DNA of 64,000 nt from Mesobacterium_A hydrothermale (GCF_035818635.1 NZ_JAYLLH010000008.1:95096-159095); one strand, 5' to 3'; counted from the first letter of the stretch, positions 1 through 8,403 are shown. A program made the numbers and translations. Notes: generated from the sequence alone by a model not told the origin.

Positions 1-948
1 AGACCAGCCCATGTGGTTGGCGATTTCTGCAAGCGACAGGTCCGCATTCAAAAGCAGAGTTGCAGCCGTTCCGCGGGCATCATACAGGCGCAGATCATTG
101 GACAGCTTGGCCTTGTCGCGCCATTGGCGGACGCCCTCGGAAGCGCGGTGTTCCGTCAGTTGATTCCCGCTGGCGTTCGTAAGGATCAAGAGACGGTCGC
201 GCGGCGTTGCGTCGATGATCTTGCCAAGTTCCGGCGTGATAGGGATGTGCGCCAAACGGCCCCGCTTGTTAGTGCGAACCCGCAGCCGCCGCCCCGCCGG
301 TGTTTGCTCCACCGCACCCGTGGTCAGCTTTATCAGATCGCCGGGACGCAGGCCGGTTTCACATGCAGCGCAGAGAATGCGGCGCACCCACTCTGGCGCA
401 ACGGCGTCAAAGGCTTCCCGGTCCGCCGGGGTCCACACAATTTCCGAACGGTCAACTTCATAAAGACGGTGCAGCTTGTGGCAGTGGTGCTCGGATAGCT
501 TACCCTCTTCGACGGCCCAATTCAGGATGCGAACCGCGTGAGTGCCCGCCATGTCGTGCTGTTTGGGTGAGTGTTTCCAAATGGCGCGCCATGCATTCAT
601 TTCACCGCGCGCGCCGCGCTCCTCGAAAATGACGGCGGGCGCATCCTTAAAATGATCTGCAAACCGCAGCCCCCATTTGCGAATGTCGGCCCGAGACCGC
701 TTTCCCTTGGGTATCGCGGTGCTTGACAGAAAATCATCCACCATTTGCGGCACCATGTAGTCAGTTGATAGCGGACGGACGGTCGCCTCCGTAAACGCGT
801 GAAAGAAAGCGGGATCCTTGGGATACTGCACAGTGTCTTGCCAGAATTTTGGCCCGCCACGCCACGCATAGAAATGGTAGCGCACTGAGCCGTCAGCCAG
901 CTTGCGACGGACGGGATGCACCTTGTCTGGGAAACCCCTAGGACGCAC
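1..948 (-). CDS. int: Tyrosine recombinase (integrase), C-terminus cut by window edge
   Basis: Site-specific recombinase expected to integrate and excise the element. The frame is open from the left edge to a GTG at 948, giving 316 visible residues. The catalytic domain shows the first active-site Arg in TGLRPGDLI (residue 201), a beta-hairpin segment RTNKRGRLAHIPI, and the second-box motif YDARGTAATLL with Arg 292; the usual His of HxxR is a Tyr. The nucleophilic Tyr should lie a few tens of residues beyond the last visible residue, outside the window. GTG 948 is preferred because GGAGGG sits 6 nt upstream and no ATG is available in frame nearby. The start overlaps the end of the preceding small gene by 11 nt, so the two are probably translationally coupled. 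Confidence 0.9.
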   Translation of the reverse strand, partial: MRPRGFPDKVHPVRRKLADGSVRYHFYAWRGGPKFWQDTVQYPKDPAFFHAFTEATVRPLSTDYMVPQMVDDFLSSTAIPKGKRSRADIRKWGLRFADHFKDAPAVIFEERGARGEMNAWRAIWKHSPKQHDMAGTHAVRILNWAVEEGKLSEHHCHKLHRLYEVDRSEIVWTPADREAFDAVAPEWVRRILCAACETGLRPGDLIKLTTGAVEQTPAGRRLRVRTNKRGRLAHIPITPELGKIIDATPRDRLLILTNASGNQLTEHRASEGVRQWRDKAKLSNDLRLYDARGTAATLLLNADLSLAEIANHMGWS

Positions 949-1144
949 GGCCCGCCCTCCACTTTTCGAGCGGCGACATATCAGCCTCGGACGACTCGCC
1001 GCCAATGCCTGCGGTGATATGGAAACGCTGCCCTTCGGCTGTCTCAACGACGACAGACACCTGATCAAAACCAGCGGACTTCGCCGCCTCAAAAGCGGGC
1101 GTAAGGTCGGATTTCCTGATTGCTGCTGGGCGACGTTCGGTCAT
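938..1144 (-). CDS. Small hypothetical protein upstream of integrase
   Basis: A 68-residue protein starting MTERRPAAIRKSDL. GGAGG lies 9 nt before the ATG at 1144, and the frame overlaps the integrase start, which supports it as a real gene. It is acidic toward the C-terminus (GIGGESSEADMSP) and has a short predicted beta segment (FDQVSVVVETAEGQRFHI). Position directly before int and its size are those of an excisionase or integrase cofactor, but no helix-turn-helix or winged-helix signature is evident, so that role is only a positional guess. Confidence 0.6.
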   Translation of the reverse strand: MTERRPAAIRKSDLTPAFEAAKSAGFDQVSVVVETAEGQRFHITAGIGGESSEADMSPLEKWRAGRAS

Positions 1145-1145
1145 T

Positions 1146-1727
1146 CTAAATTGCCTCCGCATCAACGCGGGCCGCGATCCGGGCAAGAACAGAACCGACG
1201 ATTTCTGCGCTGCGATGAACGCCGCTCCAGTATGGGTGGCGCTCCTCAAACGATAGTTCGATAGGTGCCTCAAAACGGGTGCTAAAATGCTGCTCAGCAT
1301 CTCGTGGCCGGTCCTCATAAACGATTGCAGCCGCTCCGAGGTAAATCTCCGTCGAAATATACACGTTGCCCGCCTGATCGGGTTCCAGCCGAAGAAACTT
1401 CAAGAGGGCGACAAGATGCTGTTCAAATGTGTCGCGCTCTTCCTTCAAGTTCCAGCTTTTGGGGAATGTCGAAACAGATGGTTGAAGGGGCAAACTGGCA
1501 AAGAATTTGCAGCGTTCCGCCGCGCCAGCAGCGCTTTCCGAAGACATAAGCGCAATGAGAAGCCGGGCGATTTCAAGGTCACTGACGTGATGCGCGCTCC
1601 TGCCGCGCCCACTGGAAGGCGGGAGATACTCGGCTTTGCGCAGGCGCTTAACAACGTCTTCGGCAACCGAGTGTTTGATGTTCAACTCTTCCGAAAGCAT
1701 CTCAATTGCTTGGCCAGTGTGCATCAT
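1146..1727 (-). CDS. Phage-type DNA-binding hypothetical protein
   Basis: A 193-residue protein. Residues about 5-60 (AIEMLSEELNIKHSVAEDVV, then a basic turn SGRGRSAHHV) resemble a MerR-like or winged helix-turn-helix domain of the type common in small phage regulators; the rest is a mixed alpha/beta region without a recognised domain. The gene ends 1 nt before the 68-residue protein and forms a left-going cluster with it and int. A perfect inverted repeat (1736-1762) lies immediately before its ribosome-binding site, which suggests self-regulation or control by the element's repressor. Function is not known; a role in integration or excision control is inferred from position. Confidence 0.6.
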   Translation of the reverse strand: MMHTGQAIEMLSEELNIKHSVAEDVVKRLRKAEYLPPSSGRGRSAHHVSDLEIARLLIALMSSESAAGAAERCKFFASLPLQPSVSTFPKSWNLKEERDTFEQHLVALLKFLRLEPDQAGNVYISTEIYLGAAAIVYEDRPRDAEQHFSTRFEAPIELSFEERHPYWSGVHRSAEIVGSVLARIAARVDAEAI

Positions 1728-1735
1728 ATCGCCCC

Positions 1736-1762
1736 TTTCATCTGGATGATTACCAGATGAAA
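1736..1762. promoter_or_regulatory. Perfect 10-bp inverted repeat ahead of phage regulator gene
   Basis: Arms TTTCATCTGG and CCAGATGAAA are perfect reverse complements separated by 7 nt, ending 8 nt before the start codon at 1727. It could be an operator, or an mRNA hairpin next to the ribosome-binding site of the leftward gene. The lack of a T tract after it on either strand argues against a terminator. Confidence 0.55.
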
Positions 1763-1778
1763 CTCAGTCTGTCCATAC

Positions 1779-1789
1779 GGAATAATTCC
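1779..1789. promoter_or_regulatory. Short palindrome between leftward phage genes
   Basis: GGAATAATTCC is a perfect 5-bp inverted repeat around one central base, 16 bp from the longer repeat at 1736-1762 and in the same 65-bp spacer. It may be a half of a composite operator. It is short enough to be a chance occurrence. Confidence 0.3.
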
Positions 1790-1792
1790 AGA

Positions 1793-2218
1793 TCACGCTT
1801 CACTACTATCCCGTGCAGCATTCGCCGGATTGCGCAGGATGTCGTTTGCCCGGTCAAGCGCAGCGACAGCCTTGCGCATCGCGGTTTCCATGCGTTCGGC
1901 GATGTATTTTGCGGCGGTCGGATCCCAGCCCATTTCTTTATCGCAGGCCACCAGCATCAGGTCGGCAAGCGCGGACGAAAGGTGTAGCGCGTCTTCGATC
2001 CCTTCTGGATAGTCGCCATGATCATATTCCAGATGCCGCAGGGCAAGGCGGATTGCCTCTGCCGGATCGGTCGGAAGAGACTTGCGATATTCGGCTTGGC
2101 GCTGGCGCAGTTCGCGGGCGACGGTCACAGTTTCTTCAAAGAGTGAAGCGTCAGACAGCGCTAGCCCGTTGACGGCACGGTTTTCATGGATCGAAACGGG
2201 TTGCGGTGCATGAGACAT
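1793..2218 (-). CDS. Hypothetical phage protein
   Basis: A 141-residue, mostly helical acidic protein with no recognised domain. ATG 2218 (MSHAPQPVSIHENRAV) is chosen because GGAGG lies 8 nt upstream; an in-frame TTG at 2233 overlaps that site and is less likely. It is divergent from the XRE repressor gene across a 90-bp spacer with a palindrome, so it is likely the first gene of the leftward early transcript that continues toward the regulator and integrase. No function can be assigned. Confidence 0.65.
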   Translation of the reverse strand: MSHAPQPVSIHENRAVNGLALSDASLFEETVTVARELRQRQAEYRKSLPTDPAEAIRLALRHLEYDHGDYPEGIEDALHLSSALADLMLVACDKEMGWDPTAAKYIAERMETAMRKAVAALDRANDILRNPANAARDSSEA

Positions 2219-2244
2219 TGCGAAGTCCTCCAAGTGTGATAATG

Positions 2245-2257
2245 ATAACTAAGTTAT
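2245..2257. promoter_or_regulatory. Candidate XRE repressor operator
   Basis: ATAACT-A-AGTTAT is a perfect 13-bp inverted repeat in the A+T-rich spacer between two divergent phage genes, one encoding an XRE helix-turn-helix protein. Position and symmetry are those of a lysogeny-type operator controlling both directions. Binding itself is inferred. Confidence 0.5.
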
Positions 2258-2307
2258 GCTTTTCACATGCTGGACATGCCGTCAAGAAAAATAACAGGGT
2301 TATAAAA

Positions 2308-2529
2308 ATGAACGCAACGCAATGCAGAATGGCACGAGCAGCTTTGGGGTTGGGTGTTCGAGATTTGGCAAGTTTGGCCGATGTGGCACAAGCGACGGTT
2401 TCCAGACTTGAGCGAGGCGAAGAATTGAAAGCCACCACTATTCAGATAATCCGTGAAGCCCTAGAAGCGGCGGGCGTTGAGTTCATTGCAGAGAATGGCG
2501 GTGGGGCTGGCGTCAGGCTCAAGAAATAG
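2308..2529 (+). CDS. XRE-family helix-turn-helix transcriptional regulator
   Basis: A 73-residue single-domain Cro/CI-type DNA-binding protein. The helix-turn-helix runs through about residues 5-60: ARAALGLGVRDLASLADVAQ is the first part, followed by the recognition segment ATVSRLERGEELKATT and a C-terminal AAGVEFIAENGGGAGVRLKK tail. The tail is frequent in small stand-alone XRE proteins of integrated elements. ATG 2308 is preferred over upstream in-frame starts because the domain begins directly after it and an AGGG element precedes it. It is the only rightward gene of the element and is followed by a strong terminator hairpin. Likely role: repressor of the leftward early genes and possibly of the head operon. 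Confidence 0.8.
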   Translation: MNATQCRMARAALGLGVRDLASLADVAQATVSRLERGEELKATTIQIIREALEAAGVEFIAENGGGAGVRLKK

Positions 2530-2531
2530 AA

Positions 2532-2557
2532 AGGGCGGGCTTCCGCTTGCCCGCCCT
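2532..2557 (+). terminator. Hairpin terminator after XRE gene
   Basis: AGGGCGGGC and GCCCGCCCT form a perfect 9-bp G+C stem with an 8-nt loop, 3 nt after the repressor stop codon. There is no long T run, but the position is right, and it also separates the repressor from the convergent head operon. The following stretch to 2724 shows no gene. Confidence 0.6.
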
Positions 2558-2724
2558 AGCGCCGCGCCCACGGGAGGTTCCCAAAAGGATAGGCGGGCCG
2601 CGCTTTGTCGGGGTTAACACACTCGCCGACTTGTGGATCACTTCGGGTCGGGATGCCCTGTCAGACAAAAACCCATGGCGTGATCAGCCATTCCGTTGCC
2701 GTGGCGATGCCGTGCCACGGCATT

Positions 2725-3789
2725 TCACCTTTCCCAGTCCACCATGCGCATAGCCCCGGACACGTCAGCGGGCTGTATGCCAGCCTCTTTGGCCTCTGCC
2801 ATCGTCTTGATGATCGCCGAGAGTGCGCGGGCGCGTCCGCCAGCATCGAAGGCTTGCAAGGGCCGGATGGTGTCAATCGTGATCTCTACCCCCAGCTTGG
2901 CCGAGGCTTCATCCGCCAGAAGCGCGGCAATGGGCTGCAAGGTCCAGATCGCCAGTTGCCTTTGCGCCTCTCGCACCACTGGGCCGGTTGCCGCACGATT
3001 GAGGAATGACGGCAAGACGCCATAGGCCATGGCGATTCCCTCCCGCGCCGCCGCCAGTGTTTCCGCCGTCATGGACTTGGACAGATCGGGCGAAAGCTGA
3101 TCCGATTTCTGGCCGATCTGGGGGTTCATGCCCGCCGCCGTCGCCTGCGCCACGCCTTCGATTACCAGCGTTGAACCGCGCCGCCCTCGGAATGCGCCGC
3201 GCATGGACGCCATGTCATCGGCCCCGGTATCAGGCAAGGGCACAATCTGAGAGCCAAGGGGGGCATTCTCAAACGTCTCACTAAGGGCCGATTCTACCGC
3301 ATGAAGCATTGCCCCGGTGAGGCTGGACCGCCGCAAAGGCGCGGTGCCGATCCATGGCGTCAGGTGGTCTGAGCCGATCCGCAGGTGCAGAACCTCGGCA
3401 GCAAGGGCAGTCACCGTGCGCCCGCCCCCAGCTTCGGGGATCGAGAGGCGATAGGCGCGCGGGCGTCCATCGCGGGTTGTCACGTCCCAATCGGTTGCAG
3501 GCACAAGCCCCAGATCGGTGATCAGATAGACCGCTTCACCATTGAGCGCGACGGCGCGGGCGATAAGCGCCATGTTGGCCCGTGTCAGCAGATCGGTGCC
3601 AGACACATCGGCCATGGCAAAGCCGCCCTCCCAAAGGCTGACGCAGCTTTGCACCGTTGCTGTCAGTTCGGCCACGCCGCGCCGCCCGCTGATATAGCTA
3701 TCGCGCGCCGCCATGACTTGCGCGGTATATCCTGCGCCGCTGGACCGCGTTTCGATCGGGCGCAGTTTGTTCATGAGCCATCCGAGCAT
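2725..3789 (-). CDS. HK97-type phage portal protein
   Basis: A 354-residue portal protein, the dodecameric ring through which DNA enters the capsid. It starts MLGWLMNKLRPIETRSSG and shows typical portal segments such as DLLTRANMALIARAVALNGE, the hydrophobic loop region EVLHLRIGSDHLTPWIGTAP, and the C-terminal YGVLPSFLNR...VREAQRQLAIWTLQPIAALL region that shapes the channel. It is a little shorter than many HK97 portals. ATG 3789 has GGAGG 5 nt upstream and lies 2 nt after the protease stop codon. It is the last gene of the right-to-left head operon; gene order is capsid, protease, portal. Confidence 0.85.
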   Translation of the reverse strand: MLGWLMNKLRPIETRSSGAGYTAQVMAARDSYISGRRGVAELTATVQSCVSLWEGGFAMADVSGTDLLTRANMALIARAVALNGEAVYLITDLGLVPATDWDVTTRDGRPRAYRLSIPEAGGGRTVTALAAEVLHLRIGSDHLTPWIGTAPLRRSSLTGAMLHAVESALSETFENAPLGSQIVPLPDTGADDMASMRGAFRGRRGSTLVIEGVAQATAAGMNPQIGQKSDQLSPDLSKSMTAETLAAAREGIAMAYGVLPSFLNRAATGPVVREAQRQLAIWTLQPIAALLADEASAKLGVEITIDTIRPLQAFDAGGRARALSAIIKTMAEAKEAGIQPADVSGAMRMVDWER

Positions 3790-3791
3790 TG

Positions 3792-4370
3792 TCACCTCCA
3801 CCGGATCGCGGCGGGGCGGTGCGTCAGACGCTTTGCCACCTCGCCGATGGGTTGCCAGTTCCGGGCTTCGATCTGGGCTTGCGGATAGGCGGGTTTCGTG
3901 ACGGCGCTGATTTCGATCAGGTCAGCCGCCTTGATCGTGCGCAGAATGGCGTTTCCGCGTTCCTCTACCGTCTCGCCGCCGGGGCGGACGCGAAAACCGG
4001 GCGACAGACCGCGCACAAGGCCAGCGGCGTTGGCGGTCAGGAAGTCCCGCACATAGCTGACCTGCCCCATGTCAGCGCTGATTGTCGCTTCAATGGTCAG
4101 CGCGTCGTCATTTTCGGTCAGGGTCAGAGTGCCGGCGGAACGTGACGCCAGCGGCTTGTTGAAGTCATGGCCGGACAGAAAATGCACGTCCTCGCCGCGT
4201 TCAAGCCGATCTGCAAAGGCGCGGGCTGCGATCATCTCACGACGCTCACGCCCTGCGCCAATGCCTTCGGCCAGCACGGTTTCCCGACCATATGGGAAGG
4301 ATGCCCGAAGGCGGGTTTCCCCGCCATCGGTGCGCAGCTCAAGGCTGCCAATGTGAGCGCCCCAGAGCAT
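3792..4370 (-). CDS. HK97-family prohead protease
   Basis: A 192-residue maturation protease of the U35-like family that cleaves the capsid delta-domain during head assembly. Recognisable elements are SFPYGRETVL near the start, the catalytic His in FLSGHDFNKPLASRSAGTL (about residue 68), and the downstream Ser in VRGLSPGFRV. The start overlaps the capsid stop codon (TAATG) and the stop is 2 nt before the portal start, so the three genes are tightly coupled. Its presence with a delta-domain-bearing capsid protein implies a complete HK97-type capsid maturation route. Confidence 0.85.
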   Translation of the reverse strand: MLWGAHIGSLELRTDGGETRLRASFPYGRETVLAEGIGAGRERREMIAARAFADRLERGEDVHFLSGHDFNKPLASRSAGTLTLTENDDALTIEATISADMGQVSYVRDFLTANAAGLVRGLSPGFRVRPGGETVEERGNAILRTIKAADLIEISAVTKPAYPQAQIEARNWQPIGEVAKRLTHRPAAIRWR

Positions 4371-5641
4371 TATGCAGCCGCCAGTTCAAGGCCGGTCAGC
4401 AGTTCAAGCTGAGCCGGGCGCGCCACGGTCACATCCATGGTTGCCAGCGCCGTGATGCGCAGCCCGCCGGATTGTGCATCGCTGTAAGGATCGCGGATCA
4501 TGTCTACCGCGCCCCATGCACCGACAAAGATGGGCGCGACACCGCCCGCCGAGGTTGTCAGCAGCGAAGAGGTTGCCGAGGGCGTTCCAGACGGCGCGGC
4601 AAGCGCGTTGTTCGTCATGGCGATGTTGCCAGCGGGGATGTTCTTCGTCAGGCGGTCCCATTCGGTCACTGCCGTTCCGGCGATGTAGATGCCATCCAGA
4701 TAATCCCAGAGTTCGGGCCGGATCAGCGCGCGCGCCGCATCCGGCGAACCGGCGGCATTGGCAGTCATGAACCGGGTGACGGCAGAGCGGAACGCGCCCC
4801 AGCTTGCCGACGCATCCACCGCCGTGGACGTGATGCCATAGGTTGCCGCGCCGGTGATCACGCCAAGGGGCTGACCATTGGCCCCGGTGCCGAGGAATGC
4901 AGCCTGATCCATTGCCGCGCCCATTGCGCCACTCATGTCACGCCGCACCGCCTGTTCCAGCGCTGCCCCGGATTGCTTGAGCGCCTTCCGGGTGATCCGC
5001 ATCTGAATGCCAAGGTTGTGATCCGGCGACATGGCACGGTCAGTGGTCGCGTAGGTGGTCGGACCTGCCACGTTGGCAGCCTCGCCATCTGCCCAGCCCG
5101 CCGTGACGGCCGAAGTTGTCACCGGCCATTCCACCGCGCCCGCGTCGATGCTGATCATTTGCGCACCCATCCGCGCCGCCACACTGTCAGGGAACAACCG
5201 GTCAATGATGGGGCGGGTCTGGATCGGGTTCGGAGTGCCGCCCGCCACGGTTTCACCGGCCCGGACTTCGAGAGCCTGCCACGGAACCGGGATGCCACGG
5301 AAACCGCCTGCGCTGCGCAGTTCGGTCACGATTTCCGCCGTCTGCCCGTCAAGCTGACGCCCTTCGTCCAGGGCAAGCGCGACCTGGCGCATCTCGAAAC
5401 CGGCCATGAGGTCAGCCCATTCCTGCGCAGAGCGGGTTTCCAGCTCGTCGCCAGCATCGCGGCGTTCGGTATCTTCGGCGATCAGGGCGGCGCGGTAGCG
5501 GGTTTCGTTGGAGCGGTATTCCCGATCCAGTTCATCCATCTTGCGCACTTCGTCTTCGGACGGGGTTTCCTTGCCCGCCAGTTCGGCGAGGTTCTGGCGG
5601 ATTTCGCTTTGCCGCCGGGCGATCTTCACTGATTCGAGCAT
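4370..5641 (-). CDS. HK97-fold major capsid protein
   Basis: A 423-residue major capsid protein. Residues about 1-65 form a charged coiled-coil delta domain (ARRQSEIRQNLAELAGKE onward) that acts as internal scaffold and is removed by the protease. The HK97 fold follows, with the N-arm/E-loop region near RTRPIIDRLFPDSVAA-type sequence, the P-domain spine helix AMDQAAFLGTGANGQPLGVI, and the A-domain toward VAPIFVGAWGAVDMIRDPYS. The start has AAAGGA upstream (TAAACG spacer). Full length and intact, suggesting the head module is functional rather than a decayed remnant. Confidence 0.9.
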   Translation of the reverse strand: MLESVKIARRQSEIRQNLAELAGKETPSEDEVRKMDELDREYRSNETRYRAALIAEDTERRDAGDELETRSAQEWADLMAGFEMRQVALALDEGRQLDGQTAEIVTELRSAGGFRGIPVPWQALEVRAGETVAGGTPNPIQTRPIIDRLFPDSVAARMGAQMISIDAGAVEWPVTTSAVTAGWADGEAANVAGPTTYATTDRAMSPDHNLGIQMRITRKALKQSGAALEQAVRRDMSGAMGAAMDQAAFLGTGANGQPLGVITGAATYGITSTAVDASASWGAFRSAVTRFMTANAAGSPDAARALIRPELWDYLDGIYIAGTAVTEWDRLTKNIPAGNIAMTNNALAAPSGTPSATSSLLTTSAGGVAPIFVGAWGAVDMIRDPYSDAQSGGLRITALATMDVTVARPAQLELLTGLELAAA

Positions 5642-5644
5642 CGT

Positions 5645-5983
5645 TTATCCTTTCTGCTCAACAGGGGTGGTGCCGGGCCGCGCTAGCGACTCGACTGCTT
5701 GCCGCCAATCTCGGCGGTCCTCTCGGGGCGGGGGATGCCCGCACTCGATCCTTGTCTTTCGGGTGTGGCAACCGGGGCAGAGAGCCTGAAGGTTGCGCGG
5801 GTCATAGGACAATTCGGGGTGTGTTCTGACCGGTTTGATGTGATCCACTTCCAAGCGCCCGCCGCAGCCGCAGGACTGGCAACGGTATCCATCGCGCTCA
5901 AGGATTTCAGCCCGCAGAGCCTTCCAGCGTTTTGTGCGAGTGACCTTCCGGGAATGCCGGTGATGCTCTTTGCGAACACTCAT
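5645..5983 (-). CDS. Phage HNH endonuclease
   Basis: A 112-residue HNH nuclease. Zinc is bound by two Cys pairs, C35/C38 (CQSC) and C69/C72 (CPGC). The nuclease motif is LEVDHIKPV (His 48), Asn 64 in DPRNLQ and His 73 in CHTRKT. Small HNH proteins encoded next to the terminase are needed with TerL for cos-type DNA packaging in HK97-like phages, and this one lies in the head operon between the capsid and the head-tail adaptor. It overlaps the adaptor gene by 4 nt. This points to cos packaging, although no cos site was identified. Confidence 0.9.
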   Translation of the reverse strand: MSVRKEHHRHSRKVTRTKRWKALRAEILERDGYRCQSCGCGGRLEVDHIKPVRTHPELSYDPRNLQALCPGCHTRKTRIECGHPPPREDRRDWRQAVESLARPGTTPVEQKG

Positions 5984-6324
5984 GGCGCTTCACTCGTCTG
6001 CGCGGTGATTTCGAGAAAGCCCCGGTCGTCGGGAACCTCTTTGATGCCGTCGATCCCGTAGGTGATGCCCTCATGCACAAGGCGGTCATACCGGGCGATG
6101 CTGCGCCCGAACGCTGTCGCCCGGATGATGAACCGCGTCACCAGCTTGTTACCCCAAGCACCTGCGCTGAGGCGCTCTGCATCTGATATGTCGCGCCGCC
6201 GGGCGAAAATGACGGGACCAAAATCCTCCCATTCGCCCACTGGATTGCCGAACCCATCACGGCCCGTTTCGTTGTAGCGCCGAATTTGAATGCGGCGGCT
6301 GAGGCTTCCGGCGTTCAAAACCAT
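5980..6324 (-). CDS. Phage head-tail adaptor / head closure protein
   Basis: A 114-residue protein of the SPP1 gp16 / phage head-tail joining family: N-terminal NAGSLSRRIQIRRYNETGRD, central VGEWEDFGPVIFARRRDIS, and the C-terminal strand pair around TYGIDGIKEVPDDRGFLEIT. It should close the portal after packaging and form the docking surface for tails. Its start overlaps the terminase stop by about 10 nt and its stop overlaps the HNH start. It matters for the satellite hypothesis, because an element without tail genes would use it to accept tails from a helper phage. Confidence 0.8.
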   Translation of the reverse strand: MVLNAGSLSRRIQIRRYNETGRDGFGNPVGEWEDFGPVIFARRRDISDAERLSAGAWGNKLVTRFIIRATAFGRSIARYDRLVHEGITYGIDGIKEVPDDRGFLEITAQTSEAP

Positions 6325-8021
6325 TGCATCCTCGCTTTCGTCTGGGGTTGAGCCGCCACCCGCGCGCCTTGCGCGACTGCCAGCACCGATGCAGCAGCGG
6401 CGTCGATCCGGCCCGTGCTGCGCGCCTTGGCGATTTTGATGTTGTTGGCGGGGTCGCGTAGACAGACGGTGTCGGCGAAGGCAGAGCGCAACAGCAGGGA
6501 CGGCTTGGCCTTCACTTGCCCGTCAAAGGCGGCGCGGCGGAACCGCTCTGCATCTTCGCCACCGTCCCGGAAGCCCTGACCGCGCCAGACCAGCGGCGCG
6601 CGGATCCCCGCACGGGCAATGGCTTCGCCCAATTCAGCTTGCTTGTAGCGGTCCATGGTCAGGGCAAGGATCGGCTGATCCTCAACATGCCGCATGATTT
6701 CGACCAGCCACGGGGCAACCGGAACCGTCTTATCGCCCAGAACGCTCAGTTCGCCGCGCTCTTGCATCTCGACATACCGGCCCGCCACGCCATCGGTCTG
6801 ACCCCGGTCCAGCAGGTTTGGCATGGAAGGAAAGGTGCCGAGGCATTCGAGACGGCCAGTCGCAGGCCAATAGAACGCCGCCGCCGTCATGGATGCTGAG
6901 CCGCCGAGGTCGATACCAATCACGCAACCGCCCTCACGAGGGGGCAGGCTATTGGTTTCGCAGCTAAGCCATTCGTCCAGCGTGATCAGCATGTCGCGGG
7001 CTTCACCGGACACGCGCTCATTGCGGTTGTAGAGCCGGAAGGATGTGAGACTTGATCCGCCGCGCGCAATCGCCCGCTTGGCCTGCGCTTCCAGCCATTC
7101 CAGCGAACCGCCGATGCCATGGGGCGCGCCGGGGTTGGCGATCAGCAAGCTTTCGGGATCGTCAGCAGGCAATCCGGGCGCGGGGCGATGCTCTTGAACG
7201 TAGGTGCCGGGCAGAGGGTCGTCTATCCACCGGGAAAAGGGGTGCGTGTCGTCACTGGCGGATGTGCTGATCAGGAAGGCGCGGCCATCACGCTTGCCCA
7301 GACCGGACAACAGCGCGTGCTCCAGTTCGTCGCCCCGGTCCAGCGCCCAGTGACCGCGTTCGTCCAAGATCGCCATTGTCGGAGCGCCGCCAAGAGCGGA
7401 CTTGCCATCAGCTGCGATCACGCGCAGCACATGCCCTCCGCCATCGCCCTCAAACTCGATTTCGAGGCGCGGGGCGCGGCGATAGATCAGGCGGCGTTGC
7501 AGTTCGAGGGGAAGGGTCGCAGCGAAACCAGCGACAAAATCCCAGATGATCCGGCCCTGATCCCGCGTCCGGGCGGCTGCGATGATTTCGCGGCGGGGCT
7601 GGCGATCCCAAACACCGATCAGACCGCCGAGGGCAAGGCCAGCCGTGATCGCGGATTTGCCGTTGCCGCGCCCGATGCTGAGAATGGCGTTGGCGGTGTT
7701 GTCGGCCATCGCCCCGGTGATGAATTTGCTCTGAAAGGGTGCGAGAGAAACCGGCTTTCCGGCGTTCGGGCCTTCCGGGATGCGAAGTCCATGCATGAAT
7801 TGCATAGCTCGTTCGGCGGGCGTTCCCTCAGCATCCTGCGCGAAAAGAGAAAACTTCCATCCACGGTTCCCCGCATGGACAGATGTTGCGGCATTGGGAC
7901 CAGTTTCAGGCTTTGCATCGAAGCCATCGAACAGATCAGCGCGCGCGGCTTCGCGGTCAGACTCCAACAGCGAACCGTCTGCTTTCCTCCACTCTCTTTT
8001 TTTCGTTGCCGCGTCTGACAT
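6315..8021 (-). CDS. terL: Phage terminase large subunit
   Basis: A 568-residue packaging motor with ATPase and nuclease domains. The Walker A motif is GRGNGKSA (about residues 117-124), Walker B is MAILDERGH (about 216-224), the ATPase coupling motif is near LISTSASDD (about 250), and the RNase H-like nuclease begins at GCVIGIDLGGSAS with Asp 371; further acidic residues lie in the ALTMDRYK and RIDAAAASVLA regions. Family type is the Terminase_1 group found with HK97 heads. GAGGAAACA precedes ATG 8021. No clear small terminase subunit precedes it; see the 8022-8403 entry. Confidence 0.9.
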   Translation of the reverse strand: MSDAATKKREWRKADGSLLESDREAARADLFDGFDAKPETGPNAATSVHAGNRGWKFSLFAQDAEGTPAERAMQFMHGLRIPEGPNAGKPVSLAPFQSKFITGAMADNTANAILSIGRGNGKSAITAGLALGGLIGVWDRQPRREIIAAARTRDQGRIIWDFVAGFAATLPLELQRRLIYRRAPRLEIEFEGDGGGHVLRVIAADGKSALGGAPTMAILDERGHWALDRGDELEHALLSGLGKRDGRAFLISTSASDDTHPFSRWIDDPLPGTYVQEHRPAPGLPADDPESLLIANPGAPHGIGGSLEWLEAQAKRAIARGGSSLTSFRLYNRNERVSGEARDMLITLDEWLSCETNSLPPREGGCVIGIDLGGSASMTAAAFYWPATGRLECLGTFPSMPNLLDRGQTDGVAGRYVEMQERGELSVLGDKTVPVAPWLVEIMRHVEDQPILALTMDRYKQAELGEAIARAGIRAPLVWRGQGFRDGGEDAERFRRAAFDGQVKAKPSLLLRSAFADTVCLRDPANNIKIAKARSTGRIDAAAASVLAVAQGARVAAQPQTKARMQWF

Positions 8022-8403
8022 TGTTTCCTCGTTTCGCGCGTAGCGCTTCGTTCAATCGTTGTGCTCTTGTCCCTCTGCTCGATGGTGAGGGTCGGAGCGA
8101 AGGGCATAGGACGACTGCCCACAGCGCGCGGCTGCGGCAGTCCCTAAGCCCTCTGCGTGAAGTCACCTGCTCGCCGGAGCCGGGCCATCGCTTGGGCCTG
8201 ATCAGTCGTGCGTTCCCGCTGATCAGTCGGTTGCTGCTTGCGACACCATGAACGCGGTGCCGGGGATCGGGCCTCAACCTTTCGGACTGCCCTTTGCCTT
8301 TGATCCCGCCCGTGGTAGGCTGACCGATGTGGAGCCACCGTTGCTAACCCGTTCCACTACATCGGCCCTGCGTCTGGGGTGGCGCGCAGGGTCGCCGCTT
8401 TCG
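8022..8403. other. 382-bp gap in head operon with no confident gene
   Basis: This stretch separates terL from the 75-residue gene although all other head genes overlap. On the minus strand a 64-codon GTG-started frame (8338-8144) is the best coding candidate, but it lacks a ribosome-binding site. Nearby, CGATGTAGTGGA and TCCACATCG form an imperfect stem around 8328-8368. A small terminase or a packaging/cos site would be expected about here in this type of module. I cannot assign either. Confidence 0.4.
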
